Below, piece by piece: positions 24,950 to 33,222 of a DNA stretch of 64,000 nt. The translations under genes were made by a program, and so were the position numbers. The first letter of the stretch is position 1. Each line of letters starts with the position of its first letter. Location of the stretch: contig OZ242004.1 of the NCBI GenBank assembly GCA_965204685.1, positions 1,984,001 to 2,048,000 on the forward strand, written 5' to 3'. This DNA comes from Bin87 sp965204685. Lineage in GTDB: Bacteria > Chloroflexota > Dehalococcoidia > Lucifugimonadales > UBA3495. The notes under the pieces are model-generated. The model ran no database searches and was not told the DNA's origin. It saw nothing but the letters and a program-made list of their open reading frames with translations.

Positions 24950-26152
24950 CTACCAGACGATGCGGGCTTCCTGTAGTTGGGTGAGCTCGGCCTCGTCCAT
25001 GCCCAGCAGGTCGCAGAAGACCTCGTGGTTGTGCTCGCCGAGGTCGGGCGTCCAGCGCAGGGGGTCGGTGGGAGTCTCGGAGAAGCGCCACGGCGGGGCC
25101 ACGGCGCGCTGCTCGCCCTTCTCGGCATGAACGGTGGTCGGGAAGGCATCGCGTTCTACCAGGTGCGGGTCGACCATGAGCTGATCGGCGGAGAGGGACG
25201 GGAAGGCGGCGATGCCGGCTGATTGCAGCAGGTTGGTGACCTCGTCCGCCGTCCGCGCAGCTGTCCAGTCGGACAGGAGTTGCTCCAGGCTGTCCTGGTT
25301 CCGCCAGCGCAGGAAGGCGTCGCCATACTCGTCGGCATCGGCCCATTCCGGATTGCCCATGGCCTGCTTGAGCGAGCGCCATTGCTCATCGTCTGCCACC
25401 GCGATGGTCATCCACTGGTCCTCGCCGAGGCAGGGGAACACGCCGTGGGGCGTCATGGTGTCGTCCCGGTTGCCCAGGCGCGCGGCGTCCCGGTCGTTCA
25501 TGGCGGTATCCATCAGGGTATGACCCATGAAGGCCGTGGCAATGTCCCGCACGGCGACGTCAGCGCGCTGGCCCACCTGGTGGCTGCGGTGAGCGCACAG
25601 GGCGGCGACCGCCGAGAAAGCGGCCATCATCCCTCCGGTGTGGTCCATGGCGTGGCGCAGTTCAACCGGCGGCCCGTCGGGATAGCCGGTGAGGTAGCCG
25701 AGCCCGCCCAGCGCGGCGAACATTGGCGCGTAGCCAGCGTAGCGGGCCTCGGGGCCGGTCTGCCCGTTGGAGGACAGGGACACCATGATGATGTCGGGCT
25801 TGATCTCGCGCAGCTGGGGATACCCTAGGCCCAGGCGGTCCATCACCCCCGGTCGAAAGTTCTCCAGCACGACGTCGGAGATGCGCACCAGGTCGTAGGC
25901 CAGTTCCAGCGCCCGCGCCTCCTTGAGGTTGAGGGTGACGGAGCGCTTGCTGGCGTTGACCTGCTCAAAGGACGACGGCGGTTTGCCGTACATGGCGTGG
26001 GGCCGGCGCGTGATGTCCAGGCGCGCCGCCGATTCGACCTTGATCACGTCGGCGCCCAGGGAGGCCAGGATCATGCCGGCGAAGGGTCCGGCGGCGTGCA
26101 CGGAGAAATCGGCGACGCGCACGCCGGAGAGAGGAGCGGATGCGTTGGTCAT
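24950..26152 (-). CDS. Type III CoA-transferase (CaiB/BaiF family)
   Basis: 400 aa. Moves CoA between an acyl-CoA and a free acid. Family features: VADFSVHAAGPFAGMILASLGADVIKVE at the N-terminus, SKRSVTLNLKE, PDIIMVSLSSNGQTGP and the AMDHTGGMMAA loop with the candidate catalytic Asp; the C-terminus ends in the usual DLGEHNHEVFCDLLGM. The ATG at 26152 is used (GGTGG upstream); a GTG nine bases earlier is possible. It is flanked by a membrane-protein gene (15 nt upstream) and the small Cys-tail gene and crotonase downstream, forming a likely operon. Confidence 0.9.
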   Translation of the reverse strand: MTNASAPLSGVRVADFSVHAAGPFAGMILASLGADVIKVESAARLDITRRPHAMYGKPPSSFEQVNASKRSVTLNLKEARALELAYDLVRISDVVLENFRPGVMDRLGLGYPQLREIKPDIIMVSLSSNGQTGPEARYAGYAPMFAALGGLGYLTGYPDGPPVELRHAMDHTGGMMAAFSAVAALCAHRSHQVGQRADVAVRDIATAFMGHTLMDTAMNDRDAARLGNRDDTMTPHGVFPCLGEDQWMTIAVADDEQWRSLKQAMGNPEWADADEYGDAFLRWRNQDSLEQLLSDWTAARTADEVTNLLQSAGIAAFPSLSADQLMVDPHLVERDAFPTTVHAEKGEQRAVAPPWRFSETPTDPLRWTPDLGEHNHEVFCDLLGMDEAELTQLQEARIVW

Positions 26153-26167
26153 GGCGTCCACCGGATG

Positions 26168-26557
26168 CTATTCGCTTGCCGAGCCGTTGCGGTACTTTTC
26201 CTGATATTCCTCCAGTAACGACGGCAGCGAGTCGGGGTTGGTGCGGGCCGCGGCGTTGAGTACCATCAACATTTCGCCAGCCTCTTTGCGGGCCTCTTTG
26301 CGACCTTCCTCTTTTGCCGCTTCGATACGGCGGCGGCGTTCCGCTAGAGCGATGAACATTTTGACCCCCAGCTCGGTTAAAATCATCAGAGAGAGTGAGA
26401 CGAACAGGCCCCACTCCCACAATCCCATAACTGTTTCCGGCGTTGTATCCCATGACCAGGAGTGACCGCGTACCAACAGCGTCAGCAAGTTGACCGGCCA
26501 GATGCCGAGGACAATAAACGGGATGTTCTTTACCGCATCGCGCGGCGGTATATCCAT
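26168..26557 (-). CDS. Two-helix membrane protein with coiled-coil C-terminus
   Basis: 129 aa. Two hydrophobic segments (about 12-28 and 46-66) are followed by a strongly charged helix (ERRRRIEAAKEEGRKEARKEAGE, about 73-95) and a short polar tail. I do not recognise the family. It lies between the SDR and CoA-transferase genes on the same strand. A scaffold or signalling role is guesswork. Confidence 0.6.
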   Translation of the reverse strand: MDIPPRDAVKNIPFIVLGIWPVNLLTLLVRGHSWSWDTTPETVMGLWEWGLFVSLSLMILTELGVKMFIALAERRRRIEAAKEEGRKEARKEAGEMLMVLNAAARTNPDSLPSLLEEYQEKYRNGSASE

Positions 26558-26613
26558 CTTACTCCAATCCCGGCGACGCCAACAAAGACGCCGCCGGGAA
26601 ATCCTGCCTGCGG

Positions 26614-27432
26614 CTAGTAGTATACGGCGTTGCCGGTGCCCCCGCCGGCCGCGATCAGCTCGCCGGTGATCGCCCAGGCCTTGTCGGAGGCGAGGAAGGC
26701 GGTCAGGTAGCCGATCTCCGAGGCGTCCACCATGCGGCAGATGTGGTTGCCGCGCGCCGAGCCAGGAGAGAAGTCCTGCGCTTCGGCCTCCTCCAGCGAC
26801 ACGCCCAACTGCTCGGCGCGGGCGGCCAGCAGGCTGGGCGTGCGCTCGGTCCGCGTCGTGCCGGGATGGATGCAGTTGACGGTGATGCCAAACTGGCCCA
26901 ACTGCGCGGCCAGGGTCTTGGTCATGTGCACCAGCGAGGTGTTGCGCGCGCCGCCGCTGAGGTTGCCGGCGTTGCGGGCGTTGAGTCCGCTGATGTTGAT
27001 GATGCGGCCGAATCCCTGTTGCTTGAGCAACGGAATCGCAGCCCGGGAGCAGCGCAGCGCTCCCACGAACTTCACGTCGAAGTCGCTGATCAGGTCCTCG
27101 TCGATGAGGTCCTCGATGGGGCCGGTGGCCGACGGCGAGCCGCCGGGCAGGGACGCGCTGTTGACCAGGATGTGCAGTCCGCCCAGCGCGTCGGCCGCCT
27201 CGTTGATCACGCGGTCCACCTGCTCGCGGTTGGTGGCGTCAAAGGACATCGGGATGGCGCGGCGTCCAGTGGTCTCGGCGATCTCGGCGGCGGTCGCCTC
27301 CAGGTCGGGCATGGAGCGCGAGCCGACCACCACGTCGGCGCCCTCGCGGGCCAGTTCCAGCGCAATAGCCTTGCCGATGCCGCGGCTGGCGCCGCCCACA
27401 AATGCCAGTTTGCCTTCAAGTCCAAAATCCAT
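26614..27432 (-). CDS. SDR-family oxidoreductase with altered catalytic residues
   Basis: 272 aa Rossmann protein. The cofactor loop GGASRGIG (13-20) and SRSMPDLEATAAEI after beta-2 suggest NADP(H). The Ser region INISGLNARN is present, but the expected YxxxK is missing: the aligned stretch reads LSGGARNTSLVHMTKTLA. It therefore belongs to an atypical SDR group or is catalytically altered. It heads the cluster with the CoA-transferase and crotonase, where a 3-hydroxyacyl-CoA dehydrogenase role would fit but is not proven. Confidence 0.82.
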   Translation of the reverse strand: MDFGLEGKLAFVGGASRGIGKAIALELAREGADVVVGSRSMPDLEATAAEIAETTGRRAIPMSFDATNREQVDRVINEAADALGGLHILVNSASLPGGSPSATGPIEDLIDEDLISDFDVKFVGALRCSRAAIPLLKQQGFGRIINISGLNARNAGNLSGGARNTSLVHMTKTLAAQLGQFGITVNCIHPGTTRTERTPSLLAARAEQLGVSLEEAEAQDFSPGSARGNHICRMVDASEIGYLTAFLASDKAWAITGELIAAGGGTGNAVYY

Positions 27433-27454
27433 GGGGAATAGCCTCCGTTGGGAT

Positions 27455-27482
27455 GCGAACCCGCCGGTAGGGGCGGGCTCGC
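27455..27482. repeat. GC-rich hairpin upstream of the SDR gene
   Basis: gcgaacccgcc (27455-27465) pairs with ggcgggctcgc (27472-27482) with one mismatch. It lies between the divergent SDR and toxin genes and resembles the palindrome family seen at 7180-7207. Confidence 0.5.
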
Positions 27483-27564
27483 TGGGATGGGGCGATTATA
27501 CATTGGCTATTGGGAGGGGGTTAGCGCGGAGGCACATCGGAATTATGATAGGATGGTCAGCGTT

Positions 27565-27945
27565 ATGCTGGAGGTCATTGGATATACCAATGTAGCCGGA
27601 AGAGACTTGTTCAATCGCTGGTTTAGACGACTGGACCATCAAGCAGCGGCTTCGGTGGCTGGGGCCATCGCCAACATGGAGAACAACTATTTCCCAGACG
27701 CTAGACACGTTGGGCAAGGCGTTTGGGAATACCGTATTCATTCCGGCCCGGGTATCCGAATTTACTACGCAAGAGAAGGCGACCAAGTTGTCATCCTGTT
27801 AGCCGGCGGAACCAAGAACACACGACGAGGCCAGCAGAACGACATCGCAAGGGCACGTACGCGATGGCAGGATTGGAGGGAGCGAAAAGATGCGCGCCAG
27901 GGACATGATACGAGCCCGCGCCAAGCGGGACCCGGCCTTTCGTGA
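27565..27945 (+). CDS. RelE/ParE-family toxin (HigB-like)
   Basis: 126 aa. The compact mRNA-interferase fold is suggested by FNRWFRRLDHQAAASVAGAIANME, then VGQGVWEYRIHSGPGIRIYYAREGDQVVILLAGGTKNTRRGQQNDI, the consensus of the PF05973-type RelE/HigB toxins (R-I-x-Y and L-L-x-G-G-x-K). The ATG at 27565 has AGGA upstream; ATG at 27553 is possible. It overlaps a short downstream gene by 56 nt that could encode its antitoxin. Confidence 0.75.
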   Translation: MLEVIGYTNVAGRDLFNRWFRRLDHQAAASVAGAIANMENNYFPDARHVGQGVWEYRIHSGPGIRIYYAREGDQVVILLAGGTKNTRRGQQNDIARARTRWQDWRERKDARQGHDTSPRQAGPGLS

Positions 27946-28084
27946 TGCGCTGCACCAAGAATGCCAGCACGCGCTGCGCGACGGAAAACCTGACGTTGCC
28001 GAGCACATCCTGAGGGAATATCTGGAGATGCCGGAGTTGGCGGTGCGAGCAGCGATAGCCGGCTCGATAGCGGAAGTGGGGTAA
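27890..28084 (+). CDS. Short antitoxin-like protein downstream of the RelE/ParE toxin
   Basis: 64 aa, helical: MIRARAKRDPAFRDALHQECQHAL, then LREYLEMPELAVRAAI. It resembles the N-terminal part of HigA-type antitoxins that begin with a helical neck before the helix-turn-helix, but the DNA-binding domain is missing, so it may be truncated. It overlaps the toxin by 56 nt. A strong hairpin terminator follows at 28096. Confidence 0.55.
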   Translation: MRARDMIRARAKRDPAFRDALHQECQHALRDGKPDVAEHILREYLEMPELAVRAAIAGSIAEVG

Positions 28085-28095
28085 CCTGGGGATTG

Positions 28096-28126
28096 GCGCC
28101 GCTTTCGGGAGAATAGCGGCGCTTTT
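28096..28126 (+). terminator. Rho-independent terminator of the toxin-antitoxin unit
   Basis: gcgccgct (28096-28103) pairs perfectly with agcggcgc (28115-28122) and is followed by four T. This is one of the cleanest terminators in the window. Confidence 0.75.
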
Positions 28127-28159
28127 CAAATCCGGCCGTTATTCGAATGATTGACGGTT

Positions 28160-30991
28160 ATGATAACCCCATTGATCCCAACCATGACGCCGCCGCAGTT
28201 CATCGCCAAGTGGCGCGACGTTGAGTTTGGCGAGAAGCAGGCGTCGCAGGAAATGTTCCTGGACCTCTGCGCTCTGGTGGGCCATCCCACTCCTGTCGCT
28301 TACGGCAGCCCGGACGCTTTCACTTTTGAAAAGTGGGTTCCCGGCGGATTTGCCGACGCCTACCTGGAGGACCGTTTCGGCTGGGAGTTCAAGGGCAGTG
28401 ACGACCAACTGCCGGGCGCATTCAACCAACTGCTCCGGTATCAAGTCTATCTGAAAACCCCGCCGCTGCTGATTGTATCGTCCTTCCGGCGGATACAGAT
28501 ACGCACCAACTTTCCGGGAATGGAGACCGTTCTCCACGAAATCCCAATCCTGGAACTGGAACAGCCGCGGCAACTCACCAAGCTGCGCAACGCCTTTTTC
28601 GCCCCCGACGAGTTTCGCCCCAACCGCTCGGTGGAAGACGTCACCCGGGAGACTGCCGAGCTCTTCCGCGACATTGTCGCTGACATGGAGCGGCACACCG
28701 ACGACCCGGAACGACTGGCCCGCTACCTCAATCGCATCGTGTTCTGCCTGTACGCCGAGGACGCCGGCCTGCTGCCCGATAACGTCCTGGCCGACATCCT
28801 CACCGCCAACCGCCAGCGGCCCGATCTGTCCAACCGCGCCATCGCCAATCTCTTTGAGCAGATGGCCGGCGGCGGTCTTTTCGGCCCCCACGAAATCGCC
28901 CACTTTAACGGCGACCTGTTCCGGCCTGACGAGCCGGTTGAACTCAGTCCAAACGCCGTGCAGCGCCTGGGCGAGGCCGTCAGCAAGAACTGGCGCAACA
29001 TCGAGCCGTCCATCTTCGGCACCCTCTTTGAGCGTGCCCTGGATGCCTCCCAGCGGGCCCGCCTGGGCGCCCACTACACCAGCGCCGACGACATCATGCT
29101 GGTGATCAACCCGGTGGTAATGGACCCGCTGGAGCGAGAGTGGGACGCGGCCCGCCAAGAGATTGAGGAGCTGCTGGAGGGACCGGTATCGTCAGAAGCA
29201 GGATTATCAGGATTACGGAATTTACCGGATTACAGCCCACAATCCCGGCAATCCGAAAATCTTGAAAATCCTGATTCTGACAATCCCACGGATAGGGCCT
29301 TGGCGCGGCTGCTGCAATTCCAGGAACGGCTGGCCGGCGTAACCGTGCTGGACCCGGCCTGCGGTAGCGGCAACTTCCTGTATTTGGCCCTGCGCGGCCT
29401 GCTGGACCTGGAAAAGCGCGTGATCGACTTTGCCGCCGCCCAGGATTGGCACGGCTTGTCGCCCACGGTCAAGCCCAACCAGATGCGCGGGCTGGAAATA
29501 AACCCCTACGCGGCCGAGTTGGCCCGCACCGCCCTGTGGATTGGCTACATCCAGTGGCACCAGGCCAACGGCTTTCCCTACACCCAAAACCCCATACTGA
29601 CCCCACTGGACACCATCCGCCAGACGGACGCCATCCTTGACCTGTCGGACCCCGACAACCCGGCGGAACCGGAGTGGCCGGCGGCGGAGTTCATCGTGGG
29701 CAACCCGCCGTTTTTGGGCCGTCGCATACGCAATGTGTTGGGAGATGAGTACACCACCAAACTTTACGGCATTTACAGCAACCGCTTACCCAATGCCTCT
29801 GATCTATGTTGCTACTGGTTTGAAAAAGCTAGGGCAATGATTGAGGATCGCGCAACAAAACGAGCCGGCTTGCTGGCAACGCAAGGCATCCGAGGCAGAG
29901 ACAACCGGTCAGTTCTACGGAGCATCAAAGAGACCGGAAACATATTTATGGCTTACCCAGATACTGAATGGATTCTGGATGGCGCTACCGTGCATATCTC
30001 CATCGTTGGGTTCGATGATGGAAGTGAGACGCAACGTTGCTTTGACGGTGAAACAATCTCCGACGACATCAATGCTGACCTGACGGTTGGAATCGACACT
30101 ACCATAGCTCAACGTTTGGCAGAAAACCGTGGCATAGCGTTCGAGGGGCCATCCCCGAAAGGGCCTTTCGACATTAACCATGAATTGGCAGATCAGATGC
30201 TATCAGAGCCGCTCAATGTCAACGGCCGGCCTAACTCAGATGTAGTACGACGGTTACTAACAGCCAGAGATATTGCCCAAGGCGACAGGGGGATGTACAC
30301 CATAGACTTTGCGACGATGGAGATAGATGAGGCTTGTCAGTACGAGAAACCTTTCGAACACGTCGCAGCCACCGTAAGACCAGTCCGGGCTAATAACAGG
30401 ATTCGAAAACGAGCAGAATATTGGTGGCTATACGGCTCAGAGGCATCGCAAATGCGCCTTGCACTGCAAGGGTTAGACCGTTACATTGCAACGCCAAGAC
30501 ACTCGAAACACCGGATATTCGTATGGGTTCAATCCGGGATAATCTGCAATGACAGCACGAACGTATTCGCTCGTGATGACGACTACACTTTTGGCGTCTT
30601 GCACAGCCGATCCCATGAGCTTTGGACTCGTAATAAAGGAACACAAGTGAGGGAAGCGGAATCAGGCTTCCGATACACCCCCACTACCTGCTTTGAAACT
30701 TTCCCCTTCCCCCGTCCCACCGGTGAGCAGCGTGAGGCCATCGCCGCTGCCGCCGCCGAATTGAGCCGCCTACGCGAAAACTGGCTCAACCCCGATGGCA
30801 TTGGCGCTACTGGACCTAGCCGCCGCACCCTTACCAATCTCTACAATCAGCGACCCATGTGGCTCGATAACGCCCACGCAGCGCTGGATGCGGCGGTGGC
30901 CGATGCCTACGGCTGGCCGGCGGACCTGGCGGACGGGGAGGTGCTGGAGCGGCTGCTGGCGCTGAATTTGGAGCGGGCAGGGAATGTATAA
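28160..30991 (+). CDS. MmeI-like type IIL restriction-modification enzyme
   Basis: 943 aa. It methylates adenine and probably cuts DNA at a distance from its site. The N-terminal nuclease shows D66, nine residues, then E76-F-K78, the D-x9-ExK spacing of MmeI. GAHYTSADDI (303 on) opens the methylase, with motif I DPACGSGNFL (398-407) and catalytic NPPF (515-518). The C-terminal half carries the target-recognition region and ends in the conserved AYGW-PADLADGEVLERLLALNLER. Residues about 344-374, just before motif I, are encoded by a copy of a palindromic repeat element (29191-29281). The start is uncertain (TTG 28151, ATG 28160 or ATG 28184). A truncated copy of the C-terminus lies at 32666-32836. 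Confidence 0.85.
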   Translation: MITPLIPTMTPPQFIAKWRDVEFGEKQASQEMFLDLCALVGHPTPVAYGSPDAFTFEKWVPGGFADAYLEDRFGWEFKGSDDQLPGAFNQLLRYQVYLKTPPLLIVSSFRRIQIRTNFPGMETVLHEIPILELEQPRQLTKLRNAFFAPDEFRPNRSVEDVTRETAELFRDIVADMERHTDDPERLARYLNRIVFCLYAEDAGLLPDNVLADILTANRQRPDLSNRAIANLFEQMAGGGLFGPHEIAHFNGDLFRPDEPVELSPNAVQRLGEAVSKNWRNIEPSIFGTLFERALDASQRARLGAHYTSADDIMLVINPVVMDPLEREWDAARQEIEELLEGPVSSEAGLSGLRNLPDYSPQSRQSENLENPDSDNPTDRALARLLQFQERLAGVTVLDPACGSGNFLYLALRGLLDLEKRVIDFAAAQDWHGLSPTVKPNQMRGLEINPYAAELARTALWIGYIQWHQANGFPYTQNPILTPLDTIRQTDAILDLSDPDNPAEPEWPAAEFIVGNPPFLGRRIRNVLGDEYTTKLYGIYSNRLPNASDLCCYWFEKARAMIEDRATKRAGLLATQGIRGRDNRSVLRSIKETGNIFMAYPDTEWILDGATVHISIVGFDDGSETQRCFDGETISDDINADLTVGIDTTIAQRLAENRGIAFEGPSPKGPFDINHELADQMLSEPLNVNGRPNSDVVRRLLTARDIAQGDRGMYTIDFATMEIDEACQYEKPFEHVAATVRPVRANNRIRKRAEYWWLYGSEASQMRLALQGLDRYIATPRHSKHRIFVWVQSGIICNDSTNVFARDDDYTFGVLHSRSHELWTRNKGTQVREAESGFRYTPTTCFETFPFPRPTGEQREAIAAAAAELSRLRENWLNPDGIGATGPSRRTLTNLYNQRPMWLDNAHAALDAAVADAYGWPADLADGEVLERLLALNLERAGNV
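29191..29281. repeat. MITE-like palindromic element, copy 1 (in frame inside the MmeI-like gene)
   Basis: Begins gtcagaagcaggatt and ends aatcctgattctgac; the ends are near-perfect inverted repeats. At 91 bp it is shorter than the other two copies (110 bp each). The open reading frame runs through it, adding about 31 residues rich in Ser, Asn, Pro and Leu between methylase elements. Confidence 0.8.
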
Positions 30992-31040
30992 TGCGCAAAA
31001 CGACGATATACATTCCGATGGTCTGATTGAGAGGATTTTC

Positions 31041-32438
31041 ATGACCAGCGAACAGATTGAAACTTTGGTTGCCGCTGGCGAATCAGAGGCGCTGGAACTG
31101 AAGCGCAGCACTGGCCAACGTAGGGAGGGGGCACAGACGGTATGCGCGATGCTCAACCATCGCGGAGGATACGTACTGTTTGGCATAGAGCCGGATGGCC
31201 GGGTTGTTGGTCAACAAGTCAGCGATCGCACAATAGAAGAAGTGGCCCAAGAGTTGAAGGAAATCGAGCCGCCGGCCTTCCCATATATCGAGCGGGTCGG
31301 TTTAGGCAATGGGCAGGAAGTGATAGTCATTGAGGTGCCGTCGTCCGGCCGCAGTGGGCCTTACACTCTGCGTGGGCGGGCATATCGCCGCTTTGGCAAT
31401 ACAAACCAGGTTATGTCCCATGATGAATACACTCGTGTCCTGTTCGAGCGTATGCACAGCGTACAACGCTGGGAAAATCGCTACGCCGAAGGGTGGTCAA
31501 TTGATGACCTTGATTTGATGGAACTTCGCCGTACCGTGGAAGAGGCGATCTCGCGTGGTCGTATCGATGATCCGGGAACCCGTGAACCTATCGACCTGTT
31601 GCGAGGTTTGGGATTAGTTAAGGACGACGGATTGCTGCTAGCTGCCCTGGCATTGTTCGGAAAAGCCGAGAAAGTCATGCCCGACATGACGCAGTGTCTA
31701 TTGCGTGTCGCACGTTTTTATGGAATTGACCGCACCGAGTTTTTAGATAACCGGCAGTTTTATGGCAACGCTTTTGCGCTCCTCCGGCAGGCCGAGCGCT
31801 TTTTACGCGAAAGTTTGCCAATAGCAGGACGGATTGTCCCCTATGTATTCGAGCGGATAGATGAGCCGCTCTACCCTCCGGAAGCGATGCGCGAAGCGCT
31901 GGCAAATGCTTTCTGCCATCGAGACTACAATATTGGAGGCGGTTCCGTAGCCGTAGGAATCTACGATGACCGGTTGGAAGTAACCTCATCCGGTTCACTG
32001 CACTTTGGATTGACGCCTGACCAGCTATTCACTCCGCACGAGTCGCTGCCTTGGAATCCTTTGATTGCCAACGTGTTTTATCTACGCGGGATTATTGAGC
32101 GCTGGGGGCGCGGCACAATTAAAATGGCAGAGCTAACCGCAGCTGCCGGCCTGCCGCGCCCTGAAATTGAGGACGATGCCGGTTGTGTTACGGTCAGGTT
32201 CCGGCCCAGCCGGTATGTTCCACCCCAGCGTGTAGGGCTGGATATAACCGAGCGCCAGCAGGCGATTTTAGCGCTGATTAACGACGCTCCGGGCGGCCTT
32301 GCTCTGCGAGAGGTTCGTGAGGCCCTCCCGGTGGTAGCGACGGAACGACAGATACGAGAAGACTTGGCGATTTTGCGGACGCTCAACTTGGCAATTCCAT
32401 CCGGGCATGGTAGAGGGGCGCGATGGAATCGTCTATAA
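31041..32438 (+). CDS. AlbA_2 (Schlafen-type) domain protein, RecG-like helicase-associated family
   Basis: 465 aa. The N-terminal AlbA_2 domain is recognised by ESEALELKRSTGQRREGAQTVCAMLNHRGGYVLFGIEPDGRVVGQ, including the E-x-K and GG-x-x-x-x-G-I residues. The middle carries the ATPase-like region PEAMREALANAFCHRDY (N-A-x-x-H-R-D-Y) and ERWGRGT, and the C-terminal 80 residues form a winged-helix domain. These proteins regulate transcription or act in phage defence. GAGAGG precedes the ATG at 31041. It directly follows the MmeI-like gene, so both may belong to one defence unit. Confidence 0.82.
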   Translation: MTSEQIETLVAAGESEALELKRSTGQRREGAQTVCAMLNHRGGYVLFGIEPDGRVVGQQVSDRTIEEVAQELKEIEPPAFPYIERVGLGNGQEVIVIEVPSSGRSGPYTLRGRAYRRFGNTNQVMSHDEYTRVLFERMHSVQRWENRYAEGWSIDDLDLMELRRTVEEAISRGRIDDPGTREPIDLLRGLGLVKDDGLLLAALALFGKAEKVMPDMTQCLLRVARFYGIDRTEFLDNRQFYGNAFALLRQAERFLRESLPIAGRIVPYVFERIDEPLYPPEAMREALANAFCHRDYNIGGGSVAVGIYDDRLEVTSSGSLHFGLTPDQLFTPHESLPWNPLIANVFYLRGIIERWGRGTIKMAELTAAAGLPRPEIEDDAGCVTVRFRPSRYVPPQRVGLDITERQQAILALINDAPGGLALREVREALPVVATERQIREDLAILRTLNLAIPSGHGRGARWNRL

Positions 32439-32446
32439 AGAAACGG

Positions 32447-32493
32447 CTTATTCCGGCTTATTAATGGCTTATTCCGGCTTATTCCGGCCTATT
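32447..32493. repeat. Short tandem repeats of cttattccgg
   Basis: The 10-mer cttattccgg recurs three times, with degenerate units between, directly after the AlbA_2 gene stop. Likely slippage product. Confidence 0.5.
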
Positions 32494-32497
32494 CGTC

Positions 32498-32680
32498 ATA
32501 GCCGAAGGCCCACCCTTTCCGGCATATTCTCAAAAGTATCGCTGCTCAATCCGGTGAGAACGTAGGCTTCACGATAAGGCAGACGCCCAGACCGCACGGC
32601 GCGAGCTACCGTTTCCGCGAAGCGGCGGCCAATGCGCCAGCCCTGCGTATTCCATAAATTGCCGCTGTACTCTCGCCAAC
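32498..32680 (-). pseudogene. Unidentified coding relic
   Basis: The minus strand keeps an open frame reading GWRIGRRFAETVARAVRSG, then RLPYREAYVLTGLSSDTF, to a stop at 32500-32498. The composition is protein-like and the helix-rich layout resembles the end of a small toxin/peptidase-type protein, but I do not recognise a family and no start codon is present. Confidence 0.35.
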
Positions 32681-32836
32681 CTGTACAACCAGCGGCCCAC
32701 TTGGCTTGAAAACGTCCACCCAGCGCCGGATGCTGCGGCCTACGGCTGGCCGGCGAACCTGGCGGACGGGGAGGTGCTGGAGCAACTGCTGGCGCTGAAT
32801 TTGGAGCGGGCGGGGCGTAGCGTCATCCGGCAGTGA
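32666..32836 (+). pseudogene. Relic of an MmeI-like enzyme C-terminus
   Basis: Reads LANLYNQRPTWLENVHPAP and AAYGWPANLADGEVLEQLLALNLERAG before a stop at 32834. This is the C-terminal end of the 28160-30991 enzyme with substitutions and a short deletion. About 95 percent of the gene is missing. Confidence 0.8.
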
Positions 32837-32920
32837 TACAGTACGTTTGTGATGTAACTGCGCGCTGCAATGCTTGATCATAACGACGTTATCAGCGCGC
32901 CGCCAGCGGAGACAGAAACG

Positions 32921-33109
32921 ATGAAGCTCCCAGTAACCATAGACCGGGATGAGGATGGCGTATGGATTGTGGAATGTCCGTCCATACCCGGCTGCGTCAG
33001 CCAGGGCGATAGCAAGGACGAAGCGCTGGCGAACATACGGGAGGCCATCGCGCTCTGCATTGAGGTACGCGCCGAACAGGGCCTACCGCTCACCATCGAG
33101 ACGCAGTAG
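32921..33109 (+). CDS. HicB-family antitoxin
   Basis: 62 aa. The HicB/UPF0150 partial RNase-H-like fold is clear: TIDRDEDGVWIVECPSIPGCVSQGDSKDEALANIREAI, with the usual D-G-x-W and P-x-I-P-G-C. GGAG lies upstream of the ATG at 32921. HicB normally pairs with HicA; the downstream hicA is reduced to a fragment (33127-33222), leaving this antitoxin orphaned. No C-terminal DNA-binding extension is present. Confidence 0.8.
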   Translation: MKLPVTIDRDEDGVWIVECPSIPGCVSQGDSKDEALANIREAIALCIEVRAEQGLPLTIETQ

Positions 33110-33126
33110 GTGGAAGTGGCCCTGTA

Positions 33127-33222
33127 ATGCCGGCTCTGCCCGTATTAAGCGGGCCGGAAACATTGCGCTCCCTCATTCGCAACTCCGGCCTTACCGTCGC
33201 CGAGTTTTGCGCCATCCTTTAG
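33127..33222 (+). pseudogene. Truncated HicA toxin
   Basis: A 31-codon frame reads MPALPVLSGPETLRSLIRNSG and ends at a TAG at 33220. This matches the N-terminus of HicA (M-P-x-L-P-V-L-S-G), but the RNA-binding part with the catalytic GSH motif is missing. Its stop overlaps the stop of the CoA-transferase relic on the other strand, showing where two fragments were joined. Confidence 0.65.

Larger units (their letters stand above)
32439..32920. other. Relic-bearing intergenic region
   Basis: About 480 bp with no intact gene. It contains tandem short repeats (32447-32493), a minus-strand coding relic (32498-32680) and a truncated MmeI-like C-terminus (32666-32836). Confidence 0.55.
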
